The notes under the pieces: model-generated
Seen by the model: the letters and a program-made list of their open reading frames with translations, nothing else
The model's database searches: none
What the model was told of the DNA's origin: nothing
In this document: piece by piece, positions 18,419 to 26,995 of the stretch
How the letters are laid out: each line of letters opens with the position of its first letter
Position numbering within the stretch: position 1 is the first letter of the stretch
Assembly: GCA_024638885.1 (NCBI GenBank)
Contig: JAHEJL010000002.1
Span: forward strand, 310,001-374,000
DNA: 64,000 nt
Source: Coraliomargarita sp.
Lineage (GTDB): Bacteria > Verrucomicrobiota > Verrucomicrobiia > Opitutales > UBA953
Reading direction: 5' to 3'
Position numbers and translations under genes: made by a program

Positions 18419-18522
18419 AGACAGCGGGATGGGAATGAGTGCAAGACGCGGGCAGGATTTCAAGAGCAAATGCACTTAAATCGGCAGAGATTTTCCGGAC
18501 GGGGCAAAGAGGGTGTTCGGAG

Positions 18523-18594
18523 TGGCCAGACCGGGACTCGAACCCGGAACCAATTGATTAAAAGTCAACTGCTCTACCATTGAGCTATCTGGCC
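18523..18594 (-). tRNA. tRNA-Lys (TTT anticodon), CCA not encoded
   Basis: Minus-strand cloverleaf: acceptor GGCCAGA/TCTGGCC with discriminator A, D-arm GCTC...GAGC, anticodon loop CTTTTAA (anticodon TTT, decoding AAA/AAG), T-arm CCGGG-TTCGAGT-CCCGG. The D- and anticodon-arm sequence is otherwise identical to the neighbouring tRNA-Lys, so the pair arose by duplication. CTC, not CCA, follows the discriminator. GTTCGG leader and CCGAAC trailer can pair. Confidence 0.97.
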
Positions 18595-18650
18595 TGCCGA
18601 ACGTGGCGATTACGACACGCCCGCTGGGAGGGGTAAAGAAAAATTGAACC

Positions 18651-19214
18651 TCAGCGATGGCCGCGCTGCCGGACGGCCTCGAAGAGGCAGACGCCGGCGG
18701 AGACGGAGACGTTGAGGCAGGGGACCTGGCCGAGCATCGGGATGCGGAGCAGGAAGTCGCAGGTCTCGGCGGTCAGGTGACGGATGCCGTCGCCTTCGGC
18801 GCCGAGCACGATCGCCAGCGGGCCGCTCAGCTTGGCGGCGTAGAGGGATTGGCTGGCCTTGTGGTCGGAAGTGCCGGCGATCCAGACGCCGGCGTCCTTG
18901 AGCTTCACGAGGGCGTTGCGCAGGTTGTTGGCCTGGACGATCGGCAGGGACTCGGCGGCGCCCACGGCGACCTTGCGGACCGTGTCGGTGACCGGGGCGG
19001 AGTTCTTGCGCGTGATGACGACGAAGGCGCAGCCGGCGCACTCGGCGTTGCGGAGGCAGGCGCCGAGGTTGTGCGGGTCCTGCACGCCGTCGAGGACGAG
19101 GATGAGCGGATCCTTGACGTCCTTGAGGAGCGCCGGGATGTCGGCTTCGTCGAACAGGCGGATGGGCCGATGGAGGTCGGCGTGGCGCGGGGCGCGATCG
19201 TTGCTCCGGGCCAT
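18651..19214 (-). CDS. TrmH/SpoU-family RNA 2'-O-methyltransferase (RlmB-like, short)
   Basis: 187 residues of the SPOUT class, which use a trefoil knot to bind S-adenosylmethionine and methylate a ribose 2'-OH in rRNA or tRNA. The three family motifs are present: LDGVQDPHNLGACLRNAECAG (about 42-62), IVLGAEGDGIR (about 135) and IPMLGQVPCLNVSVSAGVCLFE (about 157-178). The usual RlmB N-terminal L30e-like substrate-binding domain is absent; only about 30 residues precede the catalytic domain. It lies 7 nt downstream of asd and 56 nt upstream of two tRNA-Lys genes. 23S rRNA Gm2251 or a tRNA target are both possible. Confidence 0.88.
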   Translation of the reverse strand: MARSNDRAPRHADLHRPIRLFDEADIPALLKDVKDPLILVLDGVQDPHNLGACLRNAECAGCAFVVITRKNSAPVTDTVRKVAVGAAESLPIVQANNLRNALVKLKDAGVWIAGTSDHKASQSLYAAKLSGPLAIVLGAEGDGIRHLTAETCDFLLRIPMLGQVPCLNVSVSAGVCLFEAVRQRGHR

Positions 19215-19221
19215 GGTCGGC

Positions 19222-20241
19222 TTACTTGCGGGCGAGGCGACCCTGGGCGTGGAGCGCTTCGGCGATCTGGATCGCGTTGAGCGCGGCGCCCTTCCAGAGC
19301 TGGTCGCCGGAGACCCAGAGGGAGATGCCGTTGTCGAAGAGGGTGTCCTTGCGGAGACGGCCGACGCCGCACTTCTCCTTGCCCGCGTAGTCGAGCGGCA
19401 TCGGGTACTTCTTGTTGGCGGGGTCGTCGCAGAGTTCGGAACCGGGGAAGGCGCTGATGGCCTTGCGGGCGACGGCGAGGTCCACCGGGCGCTCGAACTC
19501 GGCGCTGATCGCGATGGAGTGGGCGCGGAAGACGGGGACGCGGACGCAGGTGGTGGTGACCTTGAGGCCCGGGAGATCCATGATCTTGCGGCCTTCGTTG
19601 AGCATCTTCATCTCTTCCTTGGTGTAGCCGTCCTCGAGGAAGGAATCGACCTGCGGGATGAGGTTGAAGTTGATCGTGTGCGGGTAGACCTTCGGGGCGA
19701 GGGTCTCGCCCTTGGCCCAGGCGCGGGCCTGCGCGTCGAGTTCGCGCATCGCTTCGGCGCCGGTGCCGGAGACGGCCTGGTAGGTGGAGGCGAAGAAGCG
19801 CTTGAGGCCGAAGGCCTGGTGCAGCGGGTAGAGGCCCATCAGCGCGATGGCCGTGGAGCAGTTCGGGTTGGCGATGATGCCCTTGTGGTTCGCGAGGTGG
19901 TGGGCGTTGATCTCGGGGACGACGAGCGGGACGTCCGCGAACATGCGGAAGGCCGAGCTGTTATCGATGACGATGCAACCCCGCTTCACGGCTTCGGGGG
20001 CGAGGGCGAGGGAGATCGAGCCGCCGGCGCTGAACACGGCGAAATCGAGGCCTTCGAAGGCTTCGGGCTTGGCTTCCTGGACGGTCCATTCCTTGCCGCC
20101 GTAGGAGACCTTGGAGCCGGCCGAACGGGCGGACGCCAGGGGGCGGAGTTCGGCCACGGGGAAGTTCCGCTTGGCCATGAGCGCCAGCAGTTCTTGACCC
20201 ACCGCGCCTGTCACGCCCACGATGCCGATACGATATGCCAT
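19222..20241 (-). CDS. asd: Aspartate-semialdehyde dehydrogenase Asd
   Basis: 339 residues. Reduces aspartyl-phosphate to aspartate semialdehyde with NADPH, feeding diaminopimelate (peptidoglycan), lysine, threonine and methionine synthesis. N-terminal VGVTGAVGQELL nucleotide site, catalytic Cys128 in NPNCSTAIAL, and the catalytic His in RVPVFRAHSIAISAEF. Its start codon overlaps by 7 nt the opposite-strand start assigned to the L,D-transpeptidase gene, so their promoters must lie within each other's coding sequence or very close. The methyltransferase gene follows after 7 nt. Confidence 0.96.
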   Translation of the reverse strand: MAYRIGIVGVTGAVGQELLALMAKRNFPVAELRPLASARSAGSKVSYGGKEWTVQEAKPEAFEGLDFAVFSAGGSISLALAPEAVKRGCIVIDNSSAFRMFADVPLVVPEINAHHLANHKGIIANPNCSTAIALMGLYPLHQAFGLKRFFASTYQAVSGTGAEAMRELDAQARAWAKGETLAPKVYPHTINFNLIPQVDSFLEDGYTKEEMKMLNEGRKIMDLPGLKVTTTCVRVPVFRAHSIAISAEFERPVDLAVARKAISAFPGSELCDDPANKKYPMPLDYAGKEKCGVGRLRKDTLFDNGISLWVSGDQLWKGAALNAIQIAEALHAQGRLARK

Positions 20242-20795
20242 GTTCTGAGTTCGAGTTAGGTTTGAAGAAGGAGGTGACCGAACGCCTGAAAGGGCTGGGT
20301 CTGCCTGCCGCTGAACATTGCATCGTTGTGTCGGTTGACCAGCAAAAACTATGGCATTTCCGAGGTTCTGACCTCGAAACCTACGTCGTGAGCACCGCCC
20401 GGGCGGGTCGTGGCTGCGTCCAGGATTCCCAGCAGACGCCGACGGGACTGCACCGGGTCTGCGAGAAGTTCGGCGAGGACGCCGTCCCGGGCATGGTCTT
20501 CAAGGCCCGTCAGGCTACCGGCAAGCTCGCTGCGGATTGGCCGACACCCGAGGACAACCTGATCACCTCGCGGATCCTCTGGCTCGATGGCCTCGAGGCC
20601 GGTCACAACCAAGGTACCGATGCCGCCGGTCGCGTCGTGGATACCCGCCGGCGCTTCGTCTACATCCACGGGACGAACCAGGCGGACAAGCTCGGCCAGC
20701 CCAACAGCCACGGCTGCGTGCTGCTTTCGGACAGCGATGTGATCCGGCTCTACGCCCAGGTGCCGGTCGGCACGCCGGTGCTGATCCGCGACTAG
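20235..20795 (+). CDS. L,D-transpeptidase (YkuD domain)
   Basis: 186 residues. The YkuD catalytic signature is IHGTN (144-148) ... SHGCVLLSDSDV (158-169), with Cys161 the nucleophile; family members form 3-3 (DAP-DAP) peptidoglycan cross-links or attach proteins to the wall. No signal peptide is visible with the ATG at 20235. That start overlaps the divergent asd start by 7 nt. Downstream alternatives are TTG 20262 or GTG 20274, the latter directly abutting an AAGGAGG sequence. The lack of an export signal is common in this Opitutae-type subfamily as I recall it, but leaves localisation open. It converges on mrdA, with which it shares the stop tetranucleotide CTAG. Confidence 0.85.
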   Translation: MPCSEFELGLKKEVTERLKGLGLPAAEHCIVVSVDQQKLWHFRGSDLETYVVSTARAGRGCVQDSQQTPTGLHRVCEKFGEDAVPGMVFKARQATGKLAADWPTPEDNLITSRILWLDGLEAGHNQGTDAAGRVVDTRRRFVYIHGTNQADKLGQPNSHGCVLLSDSDVIRLYAQVPVGTPVLIRD

Positions 20796-22894
20796 CGCGC
20801 GCCCTTGTCTTCGGCCGGCAGCTTCACCGCCGTCGGCCACCAGGCTTCCAGCATCTCCTTGGCGACCGGCCCCGCGGTCTTGCCACCCCACGTGTTGGTA
20901 TCGACCTGGCCCTCGACGAGCACGGCGAACGCGACGACAGGGTTCTCGGCGGGAGCGAAGCCGATCATCCACGCGAGGTGGGCCTTCTCGCCCTTCTTGA
21001 AGTATTCGGCGGTACCGGTCTTGCCGGCGTAAGGCAGGCCGGGGATGCGGGCGATGCGCGCGGTGCCTTCTTCGACGCAACGCACCATGCCGCCGCGGAG
21101 GGCTTCGAGCTGCGCAGGGTTAAGTCCGATGGGCTGGGCGCCGACATGACGGCCGTCGCGGCTGACGTCATGGATGATGGACGGGGTGGTGCGGGTCTCG
21201 CCGCGCGCGATGGAGGCGGCGACGCAGGCCATGTGCAGCGGCGTGGTCAGCAGGTAGCCTTGGCCGATCGACATGTTGGCCGTGTCGCCGTCGTTCCAAG
21301 CCCCGGCGCCGATGCGATGCTTGTATTCGCGGTCAGGCACGACCAGCCCGCGGGAGACGGCGTAAGGCAGCTCGGTCATCGGCTGGCCGCCGGTCTCGAC
21401 GTCGCTCACCGTCTGCAAAAGAGGGGTGTCCAGGCCGAAGCGACGCGCCTCGGCCGCCAAGGCTTCGACGCCGGTCCGCAGGCCGACCTGGTAGTTCCAG
21501 ACGTTGCAGGAGATCGCCAGCATCTTGTCGAGGTTCACCTCGCCGAAGCCGACCGGCTCATGCTCGGGGAAGTCGCGGTTGCCGACCCGGAAGAACGCGC
21601 CGCAGTCGAGGGCGTCGTCCCAGTCGACCACCCGCTTGCGCATGCCGGCCGTGGCGGTGATGACCTTGAACGTCGAGCCGGGCGCGTAGAGACCTTGCGT
21701 CGAGCGGTTGAGCCAGCCGCCGGCCTTCTCGATCTCGTCGTAGTAATCGGACGAGACGCGGTCGGCGAGGCGGTTGGGGTCGAAGGAGGGTTGGCTGGCG
21801 AGCGAGAGGATCTCGCCGGTGTGCACGTCCAGCATCACCGCGGCGGCCGGCAGCAGCTTGCCTTGCGGGTCCTTGAGTTTGGCCAAGGCGCTTTCGGCGG
21901 CCTGTTGGACGCGGTAGTCGAGGGACAGCATCACGCTGCTGCCTTGCACCGGGGCGCTGTATTTCAAGCGGGTCTGATTGTAGCCCGAGGAAGTCTTGGA
22001 CCAGAGTTCCCAGCCGCTGAGTCCGCTGAGGACGTGGTTGTAGCTGAGCTCGACGCCGGCGGCGCCGGTCTTGCCGGTGTAATGCAGCTTCTGCATCGAC
22101 TCGAGCCGGATCTCCGAGATGTCGTCCACGTTGTCGGGCAGGGAGTCCGTATCCTTGACGTAGCCCAGCACGTGGGCGGCCATCGCGCCGAACGGATACG
22201 TCCGGACGATGTCGGACTCGAGCCGGATGGGGCCTTCGACCGGGAACTGTTCGATGAAACGGGCGACGGACTTCGTGCCGTCGTCCGCCGTGAGGGCCTG
22301 GCCGGTGCCCGGGAAGGCGAGGTCGTGGACGAGCGTGAAGGGCAGGGCGCGACGTTCGCGCAGGTGCTTGCGCAGCTCCTCGATGTTCACCTGGCGTTCG
22401 CCCGGGGCGTTGACGGCGGCGAGCTTCGCGGTCGGCTTGCGCAGCTTGGTCGTCCGGTTCGTCTCATCGATCACGAACCAGACCTTGTTGAGCCAGCCTT
22501 GGAGCACGCGCACGCGGGCGTCTTCCATCAGCTTCTCGCGGTCGACCTGGACGGCTTCGCGGGCCTTCTCCGCGTTGAGCAGGCGGACGTATTCGGCGCG
22601 GAATTCCTTCTGCAGCGAAGCGAGGTCGGCCTTGACGCTCCAGCGCGCGCGGTTGTCGACGAGCGGGAAGCCGTTGCGATCGTAGATACGGCCGCGGGCC
22701 GGCGGACGGAGCACCACGCGTCGGCTTTGCGAGTCCGATTGCTCCTTGAGGTCGGTCGACTGGACCAGCTGACGATAGCCAAGGCCGAAGAGGACGTACA
22801 GGAAGCCGACCGCGAAGAAGAAGAACACGCCGTAGAGGCGGAGCTTCTCGACGGGCGTCGACGGCAGCACGCGGGTGTCGGACGACTCCTTCAT
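20792..22894 (-). CDS. mrdA: Penicillin-binding protein 2 (elongasome transpeptidase)
   Basis: 700 residues with one N-terminal membrane helix (about 20-42), a PBP dimerisation domain starting RGRIYDRNGFPLVDN, and a transpeptidase domain. Catalytic motifs: SxxK as GSTFK (Ser407, Lys410), SxN as SCN, and KTG as AGKTGTAEY. Monofunctional class B PBP that cross-links side-wall peptidoglycan with MreB/C/D and RodA. Its ATG overlaps the mreD stop by 4 nt (ATGA). The usual following rodA gene is not here: the next gene is a convergent L,D-transpeptidase. The start at 22894 is preferred to an upstream frame inside mreD. Confidence 0.95.
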   Translation of the reverse strand: MKESSDTRVLPSTPVEKLRLYGVFFFFAVGFLYVLFGLGYRQLVQSTDLKEQSDSQSRRVVLRPPARGRIYDRNGFPLVDNRARWSVKADLASLQKEFRAEYVRLLNAEKAREAVQVDREKLMEDARVRVLQGWLNKVWFVIDETNRTTKLRKPTAKLAAVNAPGERQVNIEELRKHLRERRALPFTLVHDLAFPGTGQALTADDGTKSVARFIEQFPVEGPIRLESDIVRTYPFGAMAAHVLGYVKDTDSLPDNVDDISEIRLESMQKLHYTGKTGAAGVELSYNHVLSGLSGWELWSKTSSGYNQTRLKYSAPVQGSSVMLSLDYRVQQAAESALAKLKDPQGKLLPAAAVMLDVHTGEILSLASQPSFDPNRLADRVSSDYYDEIEKAGGWLNRSTQGLYAPGSTFKVITATAGMRKRVVDWDDALDCGAFFRVGNRDFPEHEPVGFGEVNLDKMLAISCNVWNYQVGLRTGVEALAAEARRFGLDTPLLQTVSDVETGGQPMTELPYAVSRGLVVPDREYKHRIGAGAWNDGDTANMSIGQGYLLTTPLHMACVAASIARGETRTTPSIIHDVSRDGRHVGAQPIGLNPAQLEALRGGMVRCVEEGTARIARIPGLPYAGKTGTAEYFKKGEKAHLAWMIGFAPAENPVVAFAVLVEGQVDTNTWGGKTAGPVAKEMLEAWWPTAVKLPAEDKGAR

Positions 22895-23409
22895 GGCGTC
22901 TCCGGGGCCGGCGGGACGCCGAGCCGGTCCATCGCGCTGTTCTGCGTCAGCGCGATCGGGATGACGCCGACGGCCCCGATCACGCCGGCGAACAGGAGCT
23001 GCAGGAGCAGGGAGCCGAACTGCTCGCCCGCGGGGACCGGCGAAACGTAAGCGGCGGCGACGAACCAGCAAAGGCAGGCGGCGATGTTGACGGCCGCGGC
23101 GACGCGAAGCATGCCCGGGGTCGTGCGCAGGAGCTGGCGATTAGATGAGAGATAGATCGCGACGGCCACGAGCGCGAGCGCGAGCGCGCCGTCCGGGATG
23201 GGTCGCCGTGCCTCGAAGAGGAAGCCGAGGCACGCGGCGAAGAGGACGGCCTGCCAGCGCCGGAGTCGGCGGGCCGGCGCGATCAGGCACGCGCCCGTGA
23301 CGAAGAACACCAACGAAGACGAGGCGAGGGTGTCGCTCGCGAGGTCGGCGCCCAGGATCCACGGGTAGGTCGCGAGCACCAGGATCAGCCAAGCCCAGCC
23401 CATGGTCAC
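22891..23409 (-). CDS. mreD: Rod shape-determining protein MreD
   Basis: 172 residues, mostly hydrophobic with about five or six membrane helices, no catalytic motifs; identified by size, hydropathy and position between mreC and mrdA. It starts at GTG 23409, overlapping the mreC stop (GTGA), or at ATG 23403 two codons in. Anchors the elongasome scaffold in the inner membrane. MreD sequences are poorly conserved, so the call rests mainly on context. Confidence 0.82.
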   Translation of the reverse strand: MTMGWAWLILVLATYPWILGADLASDTLASSSLVFFVTGACLIAPARRLRRWQAVLFAACLGFLFEARRPIPDGALALALVAVAIYLSSNRQLLRTTPGMLRVAAAVNIAACLCWFVAAAYVSPVPAGEQFGSLLLQLLFAGVIGAVGVIPIALTQNSAMDRLGVPPAPETP

Positions 23410-24281
23410 TGGAACTGGTCCCCCTGCATCAGCGCTTCGCCCGGGTTCTGGTGGAGCGGGACGAGGACGGAGACTTCCTGCAGGTTGTAAAGGTCGCGCG
23501 AAGGCAGGAGCAGGCTTTCCTTGAAGTTGCCGACCTGGGTGGAATACGTGCCGCCGTCGAGGTAGCCGAGCGTGAGCCGGCTCGGGAAGACGCCGCCCAT
23601 GCCGGTGGTGTAGACGCGGGCGGGCTGGCCCGCCGGCATCGAGTAATCATGGGGGATCACGCTGACGCGCGCCTTGGCGGCGCCCAGCGAAGGGGCGGCG
23701 ACGCCGTTGACGAGGACGATGCGGTTCTGGTCATCGCCTTCGAGGTAGGCCGTGCAGCGGAAGCCGGGGCTCGTCACGAGGTCGACTTCGCTGGTGGTGA
23801 GGTGCACCGCCGTCACGCGGCCGACGACCGTGTTGCCGAAGACGACCGGGGCGCCCGGACGGATGCCGTCGTTGCGTCCCTTGCGGATGACGATGCGCTG
23901 CCACCAGGAGGAACTGTCGCGGGAGGCGACGCGGGCGACGACGGACAGGTATTCGGCGGGGACGTTGTAGCGGGTGATCTCGCGCAGGCGGATGTTCTCT
24001 CGGCGGACGTCGTCCATCGCGTTCAGCTTGATCTCCAGCGCGGCGTTGATGCGGGCGAGGTCACGGCCGGCCGCGGCGAGTTCTTCGGTCGAGCGGCTTT
24101 TCTTCTCCCAGAACGTGGCGAGGTCGCGGGACTTGCCGAGCAGGTGCAGGGCCGGCGCCTGGAATTCGGCGAACGCCTCGCGGTTGAAACGGCGGACCGC
24201 GCTGGGCAGCAGGATCCAAGCCGCGACGAAGATCGCGAGCGCGACGTAAGAGGCGCGGGCTCCTTGGCGATTCTGATCCAT
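23406..24281 (-). CDS. mreC: Rod shape-determining protein MreC
   Basis: 291 residues: one N-terminal membrane helix (about 11-27), a coiled-coil region (about 55-100, ELAAAGRDLARINAALEIKL), then the periplasmic beta-domain with VVARVASRDSSSWWQRIVIRKGRNDGIRPGAPVV and VGRVTAVHLTTSEVDLVT. Links cytoplasmic MreB to periplasmic wall synthases. It lies 24 nt after mreB and overlaps mreD by 4 nt. Confidence 0.95.
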   Translation of the reverse strand: MDQNRQGARASYVALAIFVAAWILLPSAVRRFNREAFAEFQAPALHLLGKSRDLATFWEKKSRSTEELAAAGRDLARINAALEIKLNAMDDVRRENIRLREITRYNVPAEYLSVVARVASRDSSSWWQRIVIRKGRNDGIRPGAPVVFGNTVVGRVTAVHLTTSEVDLVTSPGFRCTAYLEGDDQNRIVLVNGVAAPSLGAAKARVSVIPHDYSMPAGQPARVYTTGMGGVFPSRLTLGYLDGGTYSTQVGNFKESLLLPSRDLYNLQEVSVLVPLHQNPGEALMQGDQFQ

Positions 24282-24305
24282 GGCGGGTCGGCCCGCGGGC
24301 GGGGC

Positions 24306-25322
24306 TTAGTCGCGGCCGCTCCAGCGGGAGGAGTTGGCGAGGATCTTGCCCGTACCGTTGACGACGGCGCAAAGGGGGTCTTCGGCGACGAACACCGGCA
24401 GGCCGGTGGCTTCGGAGATGGCGCGGTCGATCTTGCGGATGAGCGAGCCGCCGCCGGCGAGCACGATGCCGCGGTCGACGAGGTCGGACGAAAGTTCCGG
24501 AGGGATGCGCTCGAGGGAGCCTTTCACGGCCTCGATGATCTGGTTGATGTTGTCGGCCATGGCTTCGCGGACCTCCTGCGAGGTCAGGTGGAGCTGGCGG
24601 GGCAGGCCGGTCACGTTGTCGCGACCCTTGACCTCGAAGGTGAGTTCCTGCTCGAGGGCGTAGGCCGAGCCGATCTTGATCTTGATCTCTTCCGCGGTGC
24701 GTTCGCCGATGATCAGGTTGTACGAATTGCGGATGTACTTGATGATCGACATGTCGAACTCGTCGCCGCCGACGCGGATCGAACGGGCGTGGACGATGCC
24801 GCCCAGGGAAAGCACGGCGACCTCGGTGGTGCCGCCGCCGATGTCGACGATCATGGAGCCTGTGGGCTCTTCGACGGGGAGGCCGACGCCGATGGCGGAG
24901 GCGACCGGCTCAGGGATGGTGATGACGTCGTCGGCGCCGGCGCGGTAGGCGGAGTCCATGACGGCGCGGCGTTCGACCGCGGTGATGCCGTAAGGCACGG
25001 CCACGACGACGGTCAGGTTCGTGAAGAGGGATTTGCGCGCGACCTTGCCGATGAAGTAGCGGAGCATGTGCTCGCTGATCTCGAAGTCGGCGATGACGCC
25101 GTCCTTCATCGGACGCAGGGCCTGGATGTCGCCCGGGGTGCGACCGAGCATCATGCGGGCCTCGTTGCCGACCGCGATGGGCTTGCGCGTGCTGGTGCGG
25201 ATGGCGACGACGCTGGGCTCGCGGAGGACGACGCCGCGATCCTTGAGGAAGACGAGCGTGTTGGCCGTGCCAAGGTCGATGCCGATGGCTTGGGTGAATA
25301 GCCCGGGGAAGCGCTTAAACAT
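24306..25322 (-). CDS. mreB: Rod shape-determining actin-like protein MreB
   Basis: 338 residues of the actin/Hsp70 fold: phosphate-1 motif AIGIDLGTANTLVF, phosphate-2 VDIGGGTTEVAVL, adenosine motif GIVLAGGGSLIRKID. Polymerises on the inner membrane and orients side-wall synthesis; its presence implies a rod-like shape. ATG 25322 (MFKRFPGLFTQ) matches the family N terminus and its amphipathic membrane anchor. An in-frame ATG at 25361 adds 13 residues and cannot be ruled out. AAAGGA lies about 15 nt upstream of 25322. First gene of mreB-mreC-mreD-mrdA. Confidence 0.96.
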   Translation of the reverse strand: MFKRFPGLFTQAIGIDLGTANTLVFLKDRGVVLREPSVVAIRTSTRKPIAVGNEARMMLGRTPGDIQALRPMKDGVIADFEISEHMLRYFIGKVARKSLFTNLTVVVAVPYGITAVERRAVMDSAYRAGADDVITIPEPVASAIGVGLPVEEPTGSMIVDIGGGTTEVAVLSLGGIVHARSIRVGGDEFDMSIIKYIRNSYNLIIGERTAEEIKIKIGSAYALEQELTFEVKGRDNVTGLPRQLHLTSQEVREAMADNINQIIEAVKGSLERIPPELSSDLVDRGIVLAGGGSLIRKIDRAISEATGLPVFVAEDPLCAVVNGTGKILANSSRWSGRD

Positions 25323-25608
25323 CAGGGTCGTGGTGGTTTCCTTTATGAACAGTTTATTCACAGCATAGTCAAACGAAACTTAGGCCGGCCGAAGCGGGGA
25401 AGGGGCGTCATAAGATTCATCCAGACAGCGAGATAGGAGCCGCCCTCGAGCCGACCTGCGGACCTGTTCACATCGGTGGCCGCTGCGGAGGCCGCTTCGC
25501 AGGCCAGGGCGTTTCCGTCGTGGTTTCCGTCGTTTGGACCCGAACGCCCGAGGTGCATGGAACTTGCGAGCAGGGCGCCGGGTCGTAGAAAGCACTCACC
25601 CCAACCCC
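25323..25608. promoter_or_regulatory. Divergent intergenic region between mreB and a Gfo/Idh/MocA gene
   Basis: About 286 bases without a gene. On the plus strand TTGCGA (25564-25569), a 16-base spacer and TAGAAA (25586-25591) form a possible sigma-70-type promoter ending about 17 bases before the oxidoreductase ATG. On the minus strand TTGACT near 25370 is a possible -35 for mreB, but its -10 is poor. A short tandem repeat of GTTTCCGTCGTG occurs near 25510-25537. No RNA gene is apparent. Confidence 0.3.
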
Positions 25609-26988
25609 ATGACGCCCCAGCTCAATCGCCGGTCCTTCCTCCGTAACACCGGCCTGACCGCGGCCGCTTTCGCGGTCTCCCGCCCTTGGCTCAATTCCGC
25701 GGCCCGCACGGTCTCCCCGAACGAGAAGCTCAACATCGCCGCGATCGGCTTCGGCGGCGTGGGCGCCAGCAACGTCCGCAACTCCTCCGACGAGAACATC
25801 GTCGCGCTGTGCGACCTGGACCTCAGCCGCTGCGGCGGCACGATCAAGCAGCAGCCGAAGGCGGCGCTCTATACCGACTTCCGCAAGATGCTCGACGAGC
25901 AGAAGGACATCGACGCCGTCATCATCGCCACGCCGGACCATTCCCACGCCTACATCGCGATGGAGTGCATGCGCCGCGGCAAGCACGTCTACGTGCAGAA
26001 GCCGATCGCGCACTCCGTCTTCGAGGCCCGCATCCTCACCGAGTCCGCCCACAAATATAAGGTCGTGACCCAGATGGGCAACCAGGGCCACTCGGGCGAA
26101 GGCATCCGCCAGGTGACCGAGTGGATCGCCGCGGGCCTCATCGGCAAGGTGCGCGAGGTCCATACCTGGACCAACCGTCCGATCTGGCCGCAGAGCCTGG
26201 AGATGGATCGTCCGACGGACGTGCAGAAAGCCCCCGAAGGCATGGATTGGGATCAGTGGTGCGGTCCGGCCGCCTTCCGTCCGTACCATCCTTCTTATCA
26301 CCCCGGCAAGTGGCGCGCCTGGTGCGATTTCGGCACCGGTTCCCTGGGCGACATGGGCTGCCATATCATCGATCCGGCGTTCATGGCCCTCAACCTGCAG
26401 TATCCGAGCAGCGTCGAAGGCAACGTGTCGACGGTCTACGAGACCTTCGGCAAGAAGACCACGGGCAAGAACGAATCCTATCCGCGTTCTTCCATCGTCC
26501 GTTTCAAGTTCCCGGCGCGCGGCGAAATGCCGCCCGTGACGCTGACCTGGTGGGACGGCGGTCTCATGCCGCAGCGTCCGGACGAGCTCGAGGACGACAT
26601 GCCGTTCGGCGATCCCAATGGCGGCTGCCTCTTCATCGGCGACAAGGGCAAGCTCGTCTGCGGCTGTTACGGTCTCAATCCGCGCATCCTGAACGCCGAC
26701 CTCCGCGACGCGGCCAAGAAGCTCGGCAAGACCATCCCGCGCATCCCGGGCAATTCGTCCGGTCACGAGAAGGACTGGATCCGCGCCTGTAAGGGCGGCC
26801 ACGCCGCCTCTTCGAACTTCGATTACTCCGGCCCGCTTTCCGAAATGGTGCTGATGGGCAACCTCGCCGCCCGCTTCCCCGACCGCAAGCTGCTCTGGGA
26901 CGGCGCCAAGATGGAAGTCACGAACGACAAGGCCGCCAACGCCTACGTCCGCCGCGAATACCGCAAGGGCTTCGAACTCGGCACCTAA
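25609..26988 (+). CDS. Tat-exported Gfo/Idh/MocA-family oxidoreductase
   Basis: 459 residues. NRRSFLRNTGLTAAAFAVS (6-24) is a twin-arginine signal. A Rossmann domain (about 40-165) has AAIGFGGVGASN, ATPDHSHAYIAMECMRRGKHVYVQKP (the family EKP motif as QKP) and QMGNQGHSGEG, then a C-terminal beta-sheet domain with GSLGDMGCHIIDPAF. The family oxidises or reduces sugars with tightly bound NAD(P). Exported members in Bacteroidetes and Verrucomicrobia include glycosidases working through a 3-keto intermediate, and HSGEG / DMGCHI are typical of that branch. It stands alone, convergent with uppP (7 nt gap). Substrate unknown. Confidence 0.9.
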   Translation: MTPQLNRRSFLRNTGLTAAAFAVSRPWLNSAARTVSPNEKLNIAAIGFGGVGASNVRNSSDENIVALCDLDLSRCGGTIKQQPKAALYTDFRKMLDEQKDIDAVIIATPDHSHAYIAMECMRRGKHVYVQKPIAHSVFEARILTESAHKYKVVTQMGNQGHSGEGIRQVTEWIAAGLIGKVREVHTWTNRPIWPQSLEMDRPTDVQKAPEGMDWDQWCGPAAFRPYHPSYHPGKWRAWCDFGTGSLGDMGCHIIDPAFMALNLQYPSSVEGNVSTVYETFGKKTTGKNESYPRSSIVRFKFPARGEMPPVTLTWWDGGLMPQRPDELEDDMPFGDPNGGCLFIGDKGKLVCGCYGLNPRILNADLRDAAKKLGKTIPRIPGNSSGHEKDWIRACKGGHAASSNFDYSGPLSEMVLMGNLAARFPDRKLLWDGAKMEVTNDKAANAYVRREYRKGFELGT

Positions 26989-26995
26989 GCCGGGC

